From: Argyresthia goedartella | Taxonomy: Eukaryota > Arthropoda > Insecta > Lepidoptera > Argyresthiidae | Assembly (NCBI GenBank): GCA_949825045.1 | Contig: OX463818.1 | Location: 35,542,906-35,606,905, forward strand | DNA: 64,000 nt | Reading direction: 5' to 3' | Shown here: in pieces, positions 43,412 through 54,638 of the stretch | Layout of the letters: each line of letters begins with the position of its first letter | Position numbering within the stretch: the stretch's first letter is position 1 | The notes under the pieces: generated by a model | The model's database searches: none | Told to the model about the DNA's origin: nothing | What the model saw: only the letters and a program-made list of their open reading frames with translations | Translations under genes and position numbers: made by a program

Positions 43412-45779
43412 TTTAGATCTTGGGGAAATTTTTAATTTAGTATAGTTTTTAGGTTTATTTTCATTATTAAGCTTAGTATGTAATTTATTGTATATTTCAA
43501 TTTATTGACAATGTGATGTTAATAAAGTGACAATGTCATGTTGTTCTCGCTAGGTTTATTATCCATTGCTTGTTTTGTATCTTAATTTCACTACATATTG
43601 CCAAGCTAACACGCAATGAATAATCTAATACGCTAATCTAAATACGAAAGTAAATATGCATCGAGGTATACTCGGCGCCACGACTATAGAGCTTTGTCCT
43701 TGAATGCGCAGTAGTCACTTTTCACAAGTGTTTGGCGCGGGGAAGTGAGGAGCGACGGGGGCGGTAGTCAGCGCCGGCACCTGATTCGTTGATCAGTCGC
43801 TTCCCGATGCCCGCACCGAAAGCACGTCTCGAAGCTTCTTGAGTACAGTCGCATACAATATTACCCAACGTTATCTTTCGCCCCGGTCGAAAATGCCGAA
43901 AAATAAAGTACTGACTAGGCAAGCTAGAAAAATGGTTTACGATGTGAACTGTTATATCAAAAAAGAGTCTGATGAAATACTGATGAAGAAGTCTGATGAA
44001 AAACTTAATTGTGGTTTAATTGTTACAAATTATTAGTCAGCGGGAAGAAAAGAGTGTGCAGGACTATTACTACAAGTATCTATATTCACTAGGCCCTAGT
44101 GACTAGGGGCATTCTATGCTAGGGGGTTATTTATATATAGGTTTCAACCTTGACGTTAACAAATGTTGTCAATAGAGAGTACCTATAGTTTATTTGACAC
44201 AAAGTCCATTATTTACATCGGCTAATATCCCAATCAACAAAATATCAAACAGAGAAAAAATAGAAGTGAAGAAAGTCCTGAACACTCATTCCTTCACACT
44301 AACCCTAAAAACGCACTTCGGAATTATGCCGCGACTGTACACATGCGCAGTAATCCCCGCCAGTTTCTCCGAGAGCTCTTTATTCGTGGCGCCGATTATA
44401 CGGAGGTGAACACGCCACACGCACGCAGAGATGAGACGACGACGTATAGTGATGGGGATTGTGATAGTGATAATTATGATTTTGAATCGATAGAAAGAAA
44501 TAGATTTTTCACCAACTCGATCAAAATCCATTGGGTAATCATCTAATATTACTAATCGAAGCTCTAATGGAAAAATATACTAATATAATACTGCATTACT
44601 TAGCAAAAAATGCTACGCCTAAATTGTCAAAACGGCAAGTTCTTAATAAATATTTACATTTTTCTGGTCAATAGGTAGTATTGTACTGTACAGGATTATA
44701 CAGAAAGGGTATATATGCCGATAGGCGGTTGCTAACGACATCAATCTGAACATCGTTCTCTATTAAAACGATTTGATCAGAGCAACATTATATTTCACTT
44801 TGCAGTACATTTTGGGCCGAGCGGTCAGCTGATTTGTATGGGGAAGTAAAAAATAACGTTGCTCTGGTCAAATCAGATTCATTGAGATAGTTGTTCAAAA
44901 TCATGTCCCAAACAACCCTTTTCGGCTAGGCACCCCGTATGTATTACAGCCTGTAGACATAGTAATAGGTATTTATTGTAAAATAAATATGTCATATTAA
45001 CAAACAATGTATTATTTTATTTATATAACCCGGCATAGATACCACTGTCTATAAATTATAATCGATTGATGAAACACGCTGTCCTTGCAATGTCCAAACA
45101 CTAGCTCGATTAGCTAGTGTACCTGCGGTAGTGTGGGTGTGTTCGACGATAGGTGCATGACATTGCACTGACCAATAAAAGCGGAAGGATTGATATTGAG
45201 TGGTGTAGATGTGTGCGAATACTTAATTTTCGGCGATTCTGGTTCCGATACAAGCTTAGCGCCAAGGGCCTTTCTCTCGATATCTATGGGTAGACCCATC
45301 ACTCGAGATGGGCACTAAGAATAAATACTCAAAATGATAAATACTGAGTAAATACCCATATGGGGAAAAACTGAGTATTTACTCGGAACCAGGAGTAAAT
45401 ATGTTTTAAAAGTGCAAACATTCATGGGGAGTTAAAATTAAGTTAAACATGTAGGGCCTTACCACAAAAAAATAAACTACTGTTCAACAATTGTTTGAAA
45501 ACAAAAGTGTATGGGATTTGACGTTTGCTTTTGAGGTTAAACGCTGATAAGTATCTATTGTGGTAACACGGGTAACGATGATGCAAAATAAATGCGGAAT
45601 AGTGAGATATTCTGCAAAAAATAATTAAATACATGTAAATACTCTTTGTATATTTCTCTAGTAGACACGAGTGTTTATGAGCATTTATCCTTCGACGGGT
45701 AAATACTCGAGTAGAAACTCATCTCTACCTACCCCCATCAGTGACGTGGTCGTAAGCTCATCGCCTGGCATACACTTAC
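43412..45779. other. rg intron, no gene; short repeats
   Basis: Includes CCTTGAATGCGCAGTAGTCA near 43698, matched near 55431, and an inverted pair GATTTGATCAGAGCAAC (about 44771) and its near complement ending at about 44877, a probable MITE. The 67-codon frame at 44343-44546 and similar frames have no recognised motif. Confidence 0.45.
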
Positions 45780-45901
45780 CAGTACAAGTAAGGCTTCTCC
45801 CGCTCGATGTTGACGGAGTTGATAGGGTCCAGCCGGAACCAGGTGGTGAATGTGAACCCATTCTCGTAGGGCCACCGCGCCAGGGGCGGTAGCACCACCG
45901 C
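45780..45901 (-). CDS. rg: rg/neurobeachin exon, start of the ConA/LamG-like domain
   Basis: The 122-base exon reads [20 protein letters not shown], then [20 protein letters not shown] and two bases of a Cys codon. The acceptor is TTGTCGACAG and the donor [29 protein letters not shown] and EKPYLYCF (with the next exon) are strongly conserved in neurobeachin, LRBA and rugose. It follows exon 60739-60834 in phase 0 over a 14.8-kb intron and joins 29286-29411 in phase 2 over a 16.4-kb intron that contains the Helitron and LINE J copies 2 and 3. Confidence 0.95.
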
Positions 45902-46244
45902 CTGTCGACAACACAATGCATGAGGACATACCGGACAGTGGATCTAAATGAACTGCAAGCTAGATTAGAATGTACAGGGCTCTGGCGGCAAATCCACTCT
46001 ATCATACGTCATTTTCATTCATCCGTTTTTCTGGTCAAAGAAAATGACGTAGTGGCGATTTTCCACCACAGCTCAGCGTAAGACCATCGTTTAAAGATAT
46101 TTTTTCTTCTTTCGTAACTGGTTACGAACCTCCGGTTACGTACACGGCCGAAGGGATTATTAGTTAGGCTGTGAGAAATACTGTTGTTTTTTCATTAACA
46201 TTAAATTAGATGACCCGGTGAACTTCGTTTCGTTACCACCAAAA

Positions 46245-46345
46245 ACCTTTGTTTTGTTTGTATATGTGTGATGTCGCTGTTTCTGGTTCCCACGATACAG
46301 GGTATCCTAGTGTGGGGACATAAGCAATGTATGTGCCTATATGTT
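46245..46345 (+). repeat. SINE body fragment
   Basis: Shares GTGATGTCGCTGTTTCTGGT, GGGTATCCTAGTGTGG and AGCAATGTATGTGCCTATAT with the SINE at 33715-33930. It lacks the tRNA-like head. An upstream ATGACCCGGTGAACTTCGTT (about 46209) is another common repeat end. Confidence 0.6.
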
Positions 46346-46468
46346 AATGTTTATGTTTAAAGCAACTGTTGAGATCTCATTATTAGGAGCAATCATTCAA
46401 TTATCGATTCTCCGGTTCCGAACACTTCTTTCTTCTTTAGATTAATTCTATTCCTTTCGTGGTTTCAG

Positions 46469-46544
46469 GACTCAAAACCAACAGCAATCGCCAATGTCTC
46501 ATCTACTGATGCAGCAGAACCAGATGATGAATGTGCAAGGACAG
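46469..46544 (+). CDS. Candidate exon, Gln/Met-rich, gene not recognised
   Basis: Between acceptor GGTTTCAG and donor CAG|GTTGGT, 76 bases read TQNQQQSPMSHLLMQQNQMM, then NVQGQ, after one base of the preceding codon. It ends in phase 0, matching the candidate exon at 46751. The strand is opposite to rg. The low-complexity Gln/Met composition is like that of transcription co-regulator or RNA-binding proteins, but I do not recognise the gene. It could be a nested gene or a captured gene fragment in the rg intron. Confidence 0.45.
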
Positions 46545-46750
46545 GTTGGTATTGCCCAGGCTTATTTATTTTTCTCTAAGCCCTAACTGGGCCCATTCCC
46601 CATTAAAACGATGAATCAGACCCAGAGAGCAATGACGATGTAACACTCGTTACGATAATGTTGTAAAAATACAACAAGATCCTGGATTTTCGTCGATTGC
46701 AAATTTGACAAATCTAAGTAAATAATCTCATTTTATTAATCCTCTCCTAG

Positions 46751-46934
46751 ATGCCAAACATCCACATGAGCCAAACACAGAGCATGTCCATGCAAGGAAT
46801 GGGCGGCCTGGGCTCACACCAGGGTAACGCCATGGGTCAGAACGGCCCCATGCAAGGGCAGAGCCCCATGCAGAGCCAGGGCCACATGCAGGGCCACTCG
46901 GGCCCCATGCACGCGAGCCAGATGCAGAAAAAGG
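46751..46934 (+). CDS. Candidate exon, Met/Gln/Gly-rich, follows 46469-46544
   Basis: After acceptor CTCTCCTAG the frame reads MPNIHMSQTQSMSMQGMGGL, then repeats of the type GQNGPMQGQSPMQSQGHMQG, to HASQMQKK. A donor-like G|GTGTTC at 46935 is weak; read-through meets TGA at 46970. The DNA is much more GC-rich (GGGCCACATGCAGGGCC) than its AT-rich surroundings, which supports real coding. The join to the previous candidate exon is phase 0 on both sides. No function is assigned, and neither its first nor its later exons were found. Confidence 0.45.
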
Positions 46935-47114
46935 GTGTTCCTTTCGTTTTTCCTAATTTTTTAAAATATTGATTAGCATGTCTCGAGATGTTGCGAAACT
47001 ACGCACGTAATTGATTTTTAAGTAGAAGATTAATGGAATCCAGGATACGCCTGGCGTTAAAAGAATATAATGTTTATTGAAAATAAAACACGGAACTTTC
47101 TCAAAGGCATCTCT

Positions 47115-47240
47115 GTTTTTAGGGTTCCGTACCCGAGGGTATCAAACGGGACCCTATTACTAAGCCTCCGCTGTCCGTCTGTCTGCCTATCTGGCAGTAG
47201 AGAGTTAAAATTTTCACAGAATGTGTACATCTGTTGCCGC
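47115..47240 (+). repeat. Repeat family P copy
   Basis: AGGGTTCCGTACCCGAGGGT, GGGACCCTATTACTAAG, the CCGTCTGTCTG block and GTACATCTGTTGCCGCT are the family's first half. The closing module is not evident here. Confidence 0.65.
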
Positions 47241-48954
47241 TTAAGAAATAAATAATAAAGTAACGAGATTTTATAAATTAAAGGGGTCCCCTGCGCATTA
47301 TCAAACGGCAATCAAGCAAAAAAATGTTTTAGTATTTTTTAGACCTAACTTTTCGTAACGTTGTTTGTTACGTTACCCTTCGTGTGCGAGTGTTACCTGC
47401 ACTTGACCGAAATTTGCGTAATGCGAGCAGACGATAAAACTAATAATACCATACACGCCCGAGTTCGCCCGACTATATTGCGTCTCATCGTACGAATATT
47501 GGAAGCGTCAGCAAATAAAGCGCTAACAAAAATAAACTCGTGTTCGCACAAATGATGGGAATCCCTGGTGAAGCACGGTCGGGTCGGACGGATATATAGG
47601 TAAATATTTGGCGATAAAATAGTAGATTGTTTACCAAGGGAGTAAATAACTCTAGGTACTTGAGGAATATTTTTCTTAATAATATCAGCAAACCAAATTG
47701 TAAACAAACTAAGGTGGAATGCATATAGAGCGTTATTTACTTTCTTAAAAAATTTATATATTTGGTTGGCGTTTCGAAATTGAACTGTGCACTGGTTAGA
47801 ATTGACAAATAGAATGTAGTGATTTTGCAAACTTATTTTTGAAATTGGTCCGCGTTTCGAGAATAAATTTGGCGATTGGGGCTGGGCTGGATTGGGGCTG
47901 TCAATTAGAAATTAGATAATCTTATGATTTCCTCTCACAAATTTAAAAGTTACTTTGCCTCCCTAGGGAGTAAAGTCCTATTTTGAACTCCTTTTTACCG
48001 GGAATAAAACAGCTCTTTTCGAATAGATTTGATGATAATTCACCAAGTAAATTAAAAAAAAAACTTCTAGTTCAAGCCCTATTTCATTCCTCCCCGGTCG
48101 GGATGCGATTTTAGTCTATGTATGACAAAGTCCTCGTCAAAACTGTTGCTGCACGGAACCAAAAACCAAAACGTTATCTGTGTATACATTTTTTGTTTTT
48201 GTTGATTTTTTCAAAAAGCACCAAATCAATTTGGATAAAATGTATATGGGATCACCTCTGAAGTATGACCTACCAATCAAAAAATAATCATCAAAATTAA
48301 CTCATAATTGACGGAATAATCGCGTAACAAATTTGGTTGAATATTCGGTTGCTAAAGGCTTGTGTTTAAACGATTACCATAAAAATCGGAAATTTACTAC
48401 CAATAAATTCGAAATGACTGCCAAAATGGATGGATGTCCACCAAATTGTGTTTGGATAAATGATCATCAAACTTCTTTTTATGTTTTGTGCACTTAAGTT
48501 TATGTTTTAAGTATTTTTTGTTGTTCTTACATGTTCAACCTAACACGAAGGATACCTTTACCCTTCACCTAAGCTGCCGCAGTATTTTGCCCTGATATTT
48601 TCTGCAACTTTTGGTGGTCATTTAGCCATTTTGGATAGGAAAAAAAAAATTGTGGTCATTATATTTGTTGCCGTTGAAAAATACGCAGGCGATCGGGCCT
48701 TTGCCAGCAAAATTTCCCCTTTGGGGAAAAGCCCCGTATTGCAGAAAGCGCTGCTTTGTAGGGGCGCGCGAAAGGTGACGTCACTTGAGAACTTGGCTAT
48801 GAACTGAAATTATTGTACTGTAGTATTATTGTTGCCCAGCGGTGGCCAACTTAGTGACACCTAAGATCGACTTTTCACTGATGAAACGCTGTGTGATCGA
48901 ACAAGTAAGCTTGCTCAGCGTTTTGTAAAACGGAAGAAACAGATAGGTTTAAAA
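47241..48954. other. rg intron, no gene recognised
   Basis: A segment at 48532-48590 matches, in reverse, the interior of the MITE at 18568-19067 (CCTAACACGAAGGATACC and CTGCCGCAGTATTTTGCCCT), so another copy or relative lies here without clear ends. Confidence 0.45.
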
Positions 48955-49200
48955 AAAGACGTTACAGCCAGAAATTATACTTATAACACTGGCGAGTGGC
49001 TGAGAAGGCAGTTGAAAATTTCACAGATGATGTATTTCTGTTGCCGCTATAACAAAAAAATACTAAAAAACAAAAGAAATTTAATATTAAGGGGGGCTCC
49101 CATACAACTAACGTGTTTTTTTTTTTGCGGTTTTTAGAGATAATAGGAAGGAGTCCTTCGTGCACGAGTTCAACTCGCACTTGCTTGCTTGCACTCGCAG
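48955..49200 (+). repeat. Repeat family P copy
   Basis: Shares TTTCACAGATGATGTATTTC and CTGTTGCCGCTATAAC with family P, and closes with CGTGCACGAGTTCAACTCGC, a variant of the palindromic end. Confidence 0.6.
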
Positions 49201-49257
49201 TTTTACATGTTCCTTACATGTGAAACCCCGAACTATAAACATTTTCATGCTGCTGAT

Positions 49258-49727
49258 TCCCAAAAAAAACATAACTTTTTTATTTTTAAATTTTTCGTAA
49301 AAAGAAAAAAAATATTTACATACAATTTCTATAATCTATAAAATTTCAAATTATAGTGAATTTTGTCAAAACCGGTGTTTAGACACCCAAAACATATACA
49401 TAGCCCAAAAACTCACAACACTTAAGCAAATTTAAGTATATACTTATCAGATTTATACATAATCGTAAATTATAGTTGTAAGTTTTAGCGCTACGGGAAA
49501 ACTTAGGTTGTCTAAACACGCGTATTGACTTTTTGAAGGATATTTTTGAAAAAAAAAATGATTAAATGTGAAAATTGAAAAAAGAAAATTAAAAAAAAAC
49601 CACGAATTTTTAGTTTTTTTTATACATATTTTTTTGCTATTTTTTTTATAAATTATAGCAATTGTATGTATATATATTTTTTTCTTTTTTCGAAAAATTT
49701 AAAAATAAAAACGTTATGATTTTTTCG
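49258..49727. mobile_element. 470-bp MITE with about 85-bp inverted repeats
   Basis: The left arm (CATAACTTTTTTATTTTTAA and onward from 49270) matches the complement of the right arm (ending GTTATG at 49718) through TTTAAATTTTTCG, the A-rich run and ACATACAATT. The interior is AT-rich and non-coding, and the transcript would fold into a long hairpin. Confidence 0.65.
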
Positions 49728-49890
49728 GTGGCTGTTTAGGTTATTGCCATTGGTCATTGTTTTGTTAATACTTTTCAACCCTAGGGGCGACATGGCTCAC
49801 TTTCAACCCGCTATTCAGATAAACAATGACCTACTTTCAGAGTATGAGAGATGAAAATCATAATAATGTGCTATGACGAACACGCCCTCA

Positions 49891-50018
49891 AAATTTCACA
49901 TTTCTAACAAGCCGAACTTCAAATTTCACATTTCTAACAAGCCGAACTTCAAATTTCACATTTCTAACAAGCCGAACTTCAAATTTCACATTTCTAACAA
50001 GCCGAACTTCAAATTTCA
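49891..50018 (+). repeat. Perfect 30-bp tandem repeat, 4.3 copies
   Basis: Four identical 30-base units (from AAATTTCACATTTCTAACAA to GCCGAACTTC) plus 8 bases. The lack of any change suggests a very recent expansion. The frame through it (KFHISNKPNF) is incidental. Confidence 0.95.
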
Positions 50019-50254
50019 ACCTTTTTTTTTAATTCAAAATAGATTCTTACGAACACTTTTTGAATATCATTTGAATCTATATAACGCAAGAAAAACTACT
50101 ACCGTGTGTCCGTACCGTACCGCAACGCGTCGTACGACGTACGTACGTACAAGGCCTACTTTTCTTTTCTGTTTCTAACAAATTTAATATCTCTTCCGGT
50201 ATTTTGTTATAATATTGTATCTTTAGATTCTTATATTATTTCGCTTGTGCTTGT

Positions 50255-51181
50255 CAACATTTTTAGTGAAGCTATTTATGTTCTTCAAAAAGGGATTCAA
50301 AAAGGGGTGAAAAAAGGAGACCCACTTTCCCCAAAACTCTTCACGAGCACCTTAGAAGAAGTATTCAGAAAAGTAACACAAGAATGGGACAAAGGCATCG
50401 AAGTTGGCGATACAAGGTTGACCAACCTTCGTTTTGCCGACGACATCGTGTTATTTTCTAGTTTCGCAGCAGAGCTACAGTCCATGCTGCAAGACCTCAG
50501 CGTGGCAAGCCTCGAGGTGGGACTGCAGACGAACATGTCAAAGGCCAAGGTAATGACAAATAGAACTGAGCATACAGTGGATTCTATGGGTCAGAATGTC
50601 CAAGAATATATTTACTTGGGCCAAAAAGTCTACTTCCAGAGCAGACAGAAAGAGGTCGAAAGACGAATTGATAACGCCTGGAGGAGCTATTGGTCCATGA
50701 AAGAGCTCATGAAGGTACAACTTCCGTTGTCTCTAAAACGCAAGCTCATGGACATGTGCATTCTTCCCATCCTTACCTACGGAGCTCAGACTTGGTCTTT
50801 GACTGATATCCAAAAGTCTAGGATCGAGGTTTGACAGCGAAATATGGAGCGCAGTATCCTGGGGGTCAGATTGCTGGATCGAGTCAGGAATACTGAGATA
50901 CGCTCCAGAACTAAAATAAAGGTCGTAGCGGAAAAGGCAACTGAATGGAAGTGGGACTGGGCAGTGAGGCCACGTCGCCCGTATGAAACCGGACCGGTGG
51001 TGGGCCAAACTATCAACTCTCTGGATCCCAAACGCGAAAAGGGGACGTGGGCAAGCGCTGGAGTGACGAATTGAGGCACCACAACAACAACTGGTGGGAG
51101 GTAGCCCAGGGGCGTGAAGAGTGGAGAAGTGGAAGAGAGTCCTTTGCCCAGCAGTGGGATGATGTAGGCTAATAATAATAA
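50255..51181 (+). pseudogene. RTE-like LINE reverse transcriptase copy 2, 5'-truncated and broken
   Basis: It starts just before motif B (GVKKGDPLSPKLF), keeps the FADD box (LRFADDIVLFS), EYIYLGQKV and ILPILTYGAQTWSL, then has TGA at 50833-50835 (RIEV stop). The next segment, RNMERSILGVRLLDRVRNTE, is in frame, and a frameshift near 50965 leads to EVAQGREEWRS and SFAQQWDDVG before TAA and a (TAA)n tail. It is related to, but clearly diverged from, the RTE at 2-1258, so it comes from a different subfamily. Confidence 0.88.
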
Positions 51182-52689
51182 TTTATGTTCTTAACAATGA
51201 ACAGACAAAAGTACCTGTTAGAGGCGGCGCAAGTCGCGCCGGAATTTTTACGTAGCAATTTTAGAGATGAGTAAATAGGGCGGGGTGTTTATTATGAGGG
51301 GTGGCCAAAGCGGTGATTTTATATTAGTGTTTTTTACGATGGTAAGGAACCATTTGTGTGCAAGTCAGACTCGCACTTAGCCGTTTTTTTTTAAGCCTTG
51401 CCGCGATTGACTGCACTTAAAAGCCGCGATAGACCAGTCGACAATCGACGGATTGGGTACCTATGCCTGCTGTAGCCCGTAGCGCCTGCAACCGATTCGG
51501 TGTTTTGCCTTAAATAGTTTTGCAGGTGTTACAGTAGGTACGATAAATGATAGTTATTACAATTTATGTTGTTTAATGTTTCTAGTTTATTTAGAAATTA
51601 TGATTTCAATGATATTCGGGAAAACTAAACATGAACATTAATCACTGTGTCCTGGATTGTGGCATAGTGATAGCCTAATAAGTAATAACAATACATAACG
51701 TTTCATTCAGGCTCATACATAGCTTCTGGCCCCACACTAAGATACTCTGTGTCGTGAAAACCAGAAACAGCGGTTTTTTTCCACCTCATTGTGAGAAGTA
51801 CTTCCTTATCTAAGCGAAAAAGAGAGAATGCAGCTTTGTCCTTACTATTGAAAGATGTCAACAGTGGAGCAATTCCTAAAAGTCGCAGTTTTAGGAATTT
51901 CCCCACAGTAATTTTTTAATTAACCTTCAAAAGGGCAACATAAAATTATAATTATCCAGCGGAGGTACCAGGGTAAAATCAAGAGAAAAGAGGTCGAATT
52001 TATCTGCTCCCATCATGGAGGTTTATCTTTGTTCGACAGCCTAATTCGGTGAATGTCGTTCCCTAGACAAAGGCTGAGTAAATTAAAAGGCGAAAAATCT
52101 GAGCAAAAAATGAACGCAGAAAGAAGATATTTCATTGAGATTATCCGACGCTCTTTCAAAGCGAATAGGAGTTTCAGTAAGACGTAAGAAATTTCGCTTG
52201 AAACATCACATTCGTCGAATATCAGGCCCGCATCGCACGAAAACCCGTTTTATCAGCAAAAAACATCTTACACACGCTTTGTCTGGGAACACGGGCACGC
52301 GTCATACATAAAGGAATGTGCCTCGTATTAAACCCGTTTATCTTCTAAAGAGATTTTAGGTAAAAAGGTTATTTTTCGGGGCTCAACCCCTTTTTATTTA
52401 TTAAGAGGTTTTAAGCGGTATCTCTGCTTTATTAACAGAGCATTAGAGCCGGTAGCCAAGGTTTTGGGGCAATTTTGATATCTAAATTGCAAGATCTGTC
52501 GTTGAGAATTCAGTTTACTTGTTTTGAAGAATAATACTGAAGATGCGAAATCTCTTTCCAATAATACAAGTCCAGGACTTACAGAGTATTGCAACGTACG
52601 ATCTAGAAGGAGCTTTCATACGATATCAGTTTTAGTCGTCAAATCATCTTCACATTTTAGCTGAATCTGTATTTTTCAGAAAACTTGAC
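51182..52689. other. rg intron, repeat scraps only
   Basis: At 51340-51390, AAGTCAGACTCGCACTTAGC is a family P end. At 51712-51775 a reverse SINE body fragment (complement of GTTTTCACGACACAGAGTAT) is present. No exon is supported. Confidence 0.5.
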
Positions 52690-52765
52690 TCAATAAAACC
52701 GGTCAAGTGCGAGTAGGACGTCGGACCCGCACACGAAGGGTTCCGTACCATTGTACACGGAGACA
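52690..52765 (-). repeat. Repeat family P end
   Basis: AAACCGGTCAAGTGCGAGTA and CACACGAAGGGTTCCGTACC are the reverse form of the closing module. Confidence 0.6.
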
Positions 52766-52975
52766 GTCTTTTGTAAGCGTATGTATGCCTTTTTAATTCT
52801 TAATAATAAAATATTAAATACTAGGCAGGACTACATTCAAGGCCGTATATCGAAACATTGGAAAAGAGTTTAGTGTATGTAGTATGTAAGTATTGAACGT
52901 ACTCAGGTTAACCAAACTCTTTGCTCACTGAAACCGGAAGTGGATAGAAATTGAGTAGCTTATTTACAGAAATTA

Positions 52976-53355
52976 GTAGTTTATGTGACTGCTACATAAT
53001 GGAGGGCATTAATACTCGAGGGCTCGTTTCATAATAATATCACTCGAGAGTTTTAATGTACAGTTACATACACTAGTTTATCTACACACATATCTTAAGC
53101 TCTCTTTGATGTGTTCAGGAACCGCATGTTTGACCGGCGTTATGGCTCTGCAGTTGTAGTAGTACCAACTTCACGCAGGCGGGCGTCGGCGTTCGAAATT
53201 TGAATGTCATAAAATGTAGAAAAATTACACATGATGGTCATAATGTTAATTTTTCAGATAAGAACTGAGTTTTTACCAAGTAGTTTAACATTATGCTGAT
53301 CGTAACGTGCGGTTTTTGTACGCAGTAAAGAGGGTTTATGATACCTGTGTAGATA
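52976..53355 (+). repeat. Dispersed repeat family Q, shorter copy
   Basis: Colinear with 32588-33060 from AGTTTATGTGACTGCTACAT to the CGCAGTAAAGAGGG end, but with a single GGCGTTCGAAATTTGAATGT module where the other copy has two. Confidence 0.75.
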
Positions 53356-54195
53356 AAAAATCAAATACCATAAAAAACTTAATATTATTTATTATACTTC
53401 GAATAAGCAGTCATTAGAAATAAACATAAACTTTCTTTTCCAATGTTCCGACTCACAAAAGATATATACGCTTCTTCAATAAAATTCCGCAAGAAATACA
53501 AAACTTAACTGAAAATCGATTCAAAAAATGTATAAAGCACACTTTGTGCACAAAGGCCTACTACAAAATTAATGACTTTTTACAAGACACCGACATCTGG
53601 CATTAAACCACTTCATTGCTCTCTATATATTATGTACCAATAATTAGGCACCTACTTAATATTATATGCTTGATTATGTTATGGCGTTCATTAAGTCTCA
53701 ATTTTTGTGCTATCATGAATTAAAATCTTTGAACTTGAACTTAATCTTATAATAACTAATAACTAAGCACAAAACCCAATAGCAGCAAATAAAGATCTTT
53801 TCCGTTAATATTCTGTGAAAATTCCAGCACTTCGGTTGATCCGGTAGGCGTATTTACTTATCTGTATGGAATTCGTCCCCTCGACGTGACCAAAGCAATA
53901 CCGTTATGGAAATTCATTAATGCTTTGTGAGCTTATCGATTTCGTCTTCTCGTGTTGACGAAATATCGTGTAAATATTGTTATACATAATAATCGCCGTA
54001 ACCATATTGGCCTCGTCAACAGGTAGGGTCGAATTCAATATGCTAAAGGTGCAAGTTCCTTGAACAGTTTTACTCGTCCTTAACGTCTTATACCCTGCTA
54101 AAAAAAATCTTTTAGAAGGAATGAACGTTATGCTATTTCAATAGTGTCTTACAAGTATAGATATAAGAATCACGGGTTTTTGCAATGTAAGATAC
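53356..54195. other. rg intron, no gene recognised
   Basis: AT-rich; the stretch at about 53440-53560 (CTTCAATAAAATTCCGCAAG) may be the end of a LINE coding region but is too short to assign. Confidence 0.4.
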
Positions 54196-54638
54196 GAGTG
54201 TATAGATTAATTTTCCGAAATAATATTTTCCTTGTATTTTTGTTCCATTCGCGTTTTTTCCCTTGATTATTTTTTTCCATACGATACGACCATTTTACTA
54301 GTAGTATTTTTTATACACGCTTTAATTTCTTCTGTTTCTTTTTGCCAGACATAGATTTTTCTACGATGTGCTAGCCCCCTGTCACGCAAAATGGACATGA
54401 ATGAATTTAAATCAAGCATAAAATATATAAGGAAATAAGCACCTGGAAAATTATTATATCGGTTAAATATATGTAGATAAAAAAATGGAATTGAGAAAAT
54501 AAATGCATAGAAAAATATATGTCTGGCAAAAATAAACAGAAAAAATTAAAGCACCAGAAAAAATAAATCTTAGGAAAAAACGCGAATGGAAAAAAAATAC
54601 AGGGAAAATATTATTTCGGAAAATTTATCTATACACTC
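54196..54638. mobile_element. 443-bp long inverted repeat (hairpin MITE), arms about 165 bp
   Basis: The left arm from GAGTGTATAGATTAATTTTC runs through CCATTCGCGTTTTTTCC, TTTTTGCCAGACATA and ATTTTTCTA. The complement of the right arm has the same order with about 85-90% identity by eye, and a loop of roughly 100 bases. Non-coding. Transcripts would form a long double-stranded stem. Confidence 0.8.

Noticed and set aside
45685..46005. 106-codon minus-strand frame over exon 45780-45901
   Set aside because: Wrong frame; the conserved neurobeachin reading is in another frame, bounded by good splice sites.
47393..47830. 145-codon minus-strand frame
   Set aside because: Composition fits AT-rich intron, no motif recognised; part overlaps repeat-like DNA.
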